DNA of 64,000 nt from positions 62,001 to 126,000 of the forward strand of contig CAVZSF010000004.1 in the NCBI GenBank assembly GCA_963777895.1, read 5' to 3'. The translations under genes and the position numbers were made by a program. The DNA comes from UBA2241 sp963777895 (GTDB lineage: Bacteria; Actinomycetota; Thermoleophilia; UBA2241). Below the pieces are notes generated by a model, which made no database searches, was not told the origin of the DNA, and worked only from the letters and a program-made list of their open reading frames with translations. Positions 61,660-64,000 of this stretch are shown one piece after another (position 1 is the first letter of the stretch; each line of letters opens with the position of its first letter).

Positions 61660-62529
61660 CCGTCCTCTACGAATCCAACGAGACCGCCTGGGAGCTGCTC
61701 AATCGCGGCAAGGTGCGCGACGTCTACGAGCACGGACCGGACGAGCTCCTGATCGTGACCAGCGACCGCATCTCGGCCTTCGACGTCATCATGCCGACGC
61801 CGATCCCCGAGAAGGGCAGCATGCTCACGCAGATCTCCAACTTCTGGTTCGGCAAGACGCAGCAGATCGTGCCGAACCACATCGTCGACCCGGCGCCGTT
61901 CGCCGGCGACGCCGTGCATGCGCACCTCGACGGACGCTCGGTCGTCGTGCGCCGTGCGCAGGCGCTGCCCGTCGAGGCGATCGTGCGCGGCTATCTCACC
62001 GGCTCAGGGCGCAAGGACTACGAGCGCACCGGCATGGTCTGCGGCATCCCGCTGCCGCAAGGTCTCGTCGAGGCGAGCCGGTTGCCTGAGCCGCTCTTCA
62101 CGCCGTCGACCAAGGCCGAGATCGGCGCCCACGACGAGAACGTCGACTTCGACGCCGTCGTCGGCCTCATCGGCGGCGACGCTCGCCGCGCAGGTCCGCG
62201 ACGCGGCGCTCGCCCTCTACCGCTTCGGCGCCGCGTACGCGCTCGCGCGCGGCATCATCATCGCCGACACGAAGTTCGAGTTCGGCCTGCTCGACGGGCG
62301 GCTGATCCTCATCGACGAGGCGATGACGCCGGACTCCTCGCGCTTCTGGCCGGTGGACGGCTACGAGGAAGGCAAGAGCCAGCCCAGCTTCGACAAGCAG
62401 TACCTGCGCGACTATCTCGAGACGCTGGACTGGGACAAGAAGGCGCCCGGGCCGGAGCTGCCGCCCGAGATCGCCGCGAAGACCGCCGAGAAGTACCGCG
62501 AGGCGCTGCGACGGCTGACGGAGGCGTGA
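61656..62529 (+). CDS. purC: Phosphoribosylaminoimidazole-succinocarboxamide synthase, one frame break
   Basis: About 290 residues joined. Makes SAICAR from CAIR and aspartate. Frame one: LLNRGKVRDVYEHGPDELLI, VTSDRISAFDVIMPTPIPEK, GSMLTQISNFWFGKTQQIVP and EAIVRGYLTGSGRKDYERTG. An extra base near 62175 shifts to the second frame with RGIIIADTKFEFGLLDGRLI, LIDEAMTPDSSRFWPVDGYE and SFDKQYLRDYLETLDWDKKA. ATG 61656 overlaps the HprK-like gene by ATGA. The long SAICAR-synthetase form, as in Actinobacteria and yeast. Confidence 0.95.
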
Positions 62530-62599
62530 GCACCGGGCGGCAAGGACGGACGGCGACGCGGCACAGGACGAGATCGCGCGAGAGGCTCAGCCGTGAGCG

Positions 62600-63307
62600 G
62601 TGATCCCGGGCGAGGGGCGGGGCGGACTGCCGCCCGAGGCGGCGTACTGGGACGGGCGCTACCGGCGGGACGGCAAGCTGTGGGGCGACGGCCCCAGCGA
62701 GCTCGCTCGCCTGGCCGTCGCTCGCCTCGACGCGCATCCGGTGCTGCCCGGCGTCGGCCCCGTCTTGCGGCTCGTCGACGTCGGTTGCGGCTATGGACGC
62801 GACAGCCGGTATCTCGCCGCCGCGCTCGAAGCGCAGGTCCTCGGTATCGACCCGTCGCCGGTCGCCGTGCAGACGGCACTTGAGCTGGCCGAGGGCGAGG
62901 CCGATCTCGCCTTCGCCGTCGCTGATCCGGCTGGCCTCGCGGCGACGCACGCCGGCGCCTTCGACGTCGTCATCGCGAGCAACGTCTACCACCTGCTGCC
63001 GCCGGCCGCGCGGCGAGTCTTTGCGGCCGCCGTCGTCGCGCTTACGCGCCCCGGCGGCCGCCTCTTCCTCAGCACGCTCTCGCCGCACGATGTGCAGCAC
63101 TACGGCGTGGGGCAGCCGGTGGCCCAAGAGCAGGACTCCTGGTTCGAGCACTGCTATCTCCACTTCTGCCGCGAGGAGGAGCTGCGCGCGGACTTCGGCG
63201 CGCTCAGCATCGTCAGCCTCGAGGAGCGGACCTACGAGGAACGACACGCCGACGGCCGCGTGCACCATCACGTGAGCTGGTTCCTCGAGGCCGAGCGCCC
63301 GGACTAA
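62600..63307 (+). CDS. SAM-dependent methyltransferase, class I
   Basis: 235 residues. SAM motif I LVDVGCGYGRDSRYLAAALE, motif II AQVLGIDPSPVAVQTALELA, then FDVVIASNVYHLLPPAARRV and LTRPGGRLFLSTLSPHDVQH. It begins PPEAAYWDGRYRRDGKLWGD, as in TehB/thiopurine-type small-molecule methyltransferases. Substrate unknown. GTG 62600. Confidence 0.88.
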   Translation: MIPGEGRGGLPPEAAYWDGRYRRDGKLWGDGPSELARLAVARLDAHPVLPGVGPVLRLVDVGCGYGRDSRYLAAALEAQVLGIDPSPVAVQTALELAEGEADLAFAVADPAGLAATHAGAFDVVIASNVYHLLPPAARRVFAAAVVALTRPGGRLFLSTLSPHDVQHYGVGQPVAQEQDSWFEHCYLHFCREEELRADFGALSIVSLEERTYEERHADGRVHHHVSWFLEAERPD

Positions 63308-63319
63308 CGCCGCGCCGTC

Positions 63320-64000
63320 TCAGGGCGCGGGGACGATCTTGTAGACGGAGCCGGCGAGCGACGTGACGTAGAGCTCGCCGGCGTTGTCCTGCCCGAAGGA
63401 CGAGACGTCGCCGATCACGTTGTCGGCCCCCGCCAGCGGCGTGCGGCTGCGTGTGGCGGGATCGAGCGCCCAGATCCGTCCCGTCACATAGTCGCCGAAG
63501 ACATACCAACCCCGCAGGCCGGCGATGGCGGAGCCGCGGTACAGGTAGCCGCCCGTCACGGACTCGCCCAGGGCGTGGCTGTACTCGTTCATGGGCCAGA
63601 CAAGCCGGCTCCTGTCGAGCTTCGCGGCAGTCGCCGCGTCGTAGACGTGCGTACCCTCGAAGCCGCGCCAGCCGAGGTTGGCGCCGGCCGGACGGCCCGC
63701 GCGCAGCCGGTCCACTTCCTCCCACGCGTTCTGTCCGACGTCGCCGATCCAGAGGTCCCCCGTCTGCCGGTCGAACGAGAAGCGCCACGGGTTGCGCAGG
63801 CCCTTCGCGTACGTGCCGATCTTCAGCGGCGAGGTACCCAGGGTGATGCGCAGCATCTTGCCCAGCCTCGAAGTCGAGCTCTGGGCGCGGTTCTCCGGGT
63901 CGCCGGCGCTGCCGCCGTCGCCCATCCCCACGTAGAGCCGGCCGTCGGGGCCGAACTGCAGCTGGCCCCCGTTGTGGTTCGAGTACGGCTGGTCGACCCG
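63320..64000 (-). CDS. PQQ-dependent sugar dehydrogenase-like protein (5' end outside window)
   Basis: C-terminal 226 residues of a soluble-glucose-dehydrogenase/YliI-type six-bladed propeller. Reading in from base 64000: HNGGQLQFGPDGRLYVGMGD and GGSAGDPENRAQ (metal-site region), LRITLGTSPLKIGTYAKGLR, NPWRFSFDRQTGDLWIGDVG, QNAWEEVDRLRAGRPAGANL and GWRGFEGTHVYD, then GLRGWYVFGDYVTGRIWALD and the end SLAGSVYKIVPAP. Usually exported and oxidises aldoses or acts as a hedgehog-interacting-like propeller; whether PQQ is used cannot be told from this part. Confidence 0.9.
   Translation of the reverse strand, partial: RVDQPYSNHNGGQLQFGPDGRLYVGMGDGGSAGDPENRAQSSTSRLGKMLRITLGTSPLKIGTYAKGLRNPWRFSFDRQTGDLWIGDVGQNAWEEVDRLRAGRPAGANLGWRGFEGTHVYDAATAAKLDRSRLVWPMNEYSHALGESVTGGYLYRGSAIAGLRGWYVFGDYVTGRIWALDPATRSRTPLAGADNVIGDVSSFGQDNAGELYVTSLAGSVYKIVPAP

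Noticed and set aside
1..64000. tRNA genes, in particular an amber-decoding tRNA (pylT)
   Set aside because: I looked for T-arm-like GGTTCGA motifs with flanking pairing on both strands; the few hits (for example near 28231 and 10781) lie inside clear coding regions without acceptor or anticodon stems.
1..64000. CRISPR arrays, rRNA genes, insertion sequences, prophage or integrase genes
   Set aside because: No regularly spaced repeats, no rRNA-like stretches and no transposase or recombinase motifs were seen.

Overview
The window is high-GC DNA with dense, mostly tail-to-head genes, frequent GTG and TTG starts, separate purS/purQ/small purL genes, ECF sigma factors paired with membrane partners, a SpoIIE-type phosphatase and long perfect GC hairpins between genes. 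This fits an actinobacterium, possibly of the Thermoleophilia/Rubrobacteria type. That placement is an inference from gene content, since no rRNA or tRNA was found. Rubredoxin, a ferredoxin:thioredoxin-reductase catalytic subunit, LarB, corrinoid-type methylamine methyltransferases and superoxide dismutase together suggest a lineage that meets both low and high oxygen.

Layout. 1-4.3 kb: purS-purQ-purL-purF (minus). 4.4-13.7 kb: an AhpD-like protein, an S9 peptidase, a LuxR-type regulator, an MttB-family methyltransferase, an L,D-transpeptidase, LarB, an RsbRD-like sensor protein and D-Ala-D-Ala ligase. 13.7-19.7 kb: a SpoIIE/GAF phosphatase and small membrane proteins, then a WbpA/WbpB/WbpD-like UDP-sugar cluster. 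19.7-24 kb: a molybdopterin oxidoreductase, an APC permease, and a fold-III PLP decarboxylase followed by a tiny peptide gene. 24-29 kb: two similar ECF sigma/membrane-protein pairs flanking a rubredoxin. 29-32.4 kb: a pseudopilin-like lipoprotein and a dimethylamine methyltransferase gene (mtbB) with an in-frame TAG exactly where the family carries pyrrolysine. 32.7-43.8 kb: a DAO-type flavoenzyme, a quinone reductase, aroA, a CAP-domain protein, cytochrome c, GNAT, purB, RidA and several single-span membrane proteins. 43.8-53 kb: purE-purD, a carbohydrate ABC transporter whose MalF-like permease carries an SdrD/CnaB-like insert, a PadR regulator and purA. 53-64 kb: an aldehyde dehydrogenase, a COG2509 flavoprotein, a redox cluster (nitroreductase, Rieske, glutaredoxin, FTR-beta, Rieske, SOD), mscL, an HprK-like P-loop protein, purC, a methyltransferase and a partial PQQ-type sugar dehydrogenase.

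Themes. Nine purine genes (purS, Q, L, F, B, E, D, A, C) lie in one 62-kb stretch but in five places. Methylated-amine metabolism is represented by the amber-containing mtbB and a pyrrolysine-free MttB homologue 22 kb away, without their corrinoid protein or the pyl genes in view.

Quality warning. At least 17 single-nucleotide frame breaks interrupt otherwise well-conserved genes, including purD, purC and ddl. Several lie in G or C homopolymers. These look like sequencing or assembly indels rather than decay, so broken genes are reported here as whole genes with the break noted. The mtbB TAG differs in kind: it is an in-frame substitution-type stop with no frame change.
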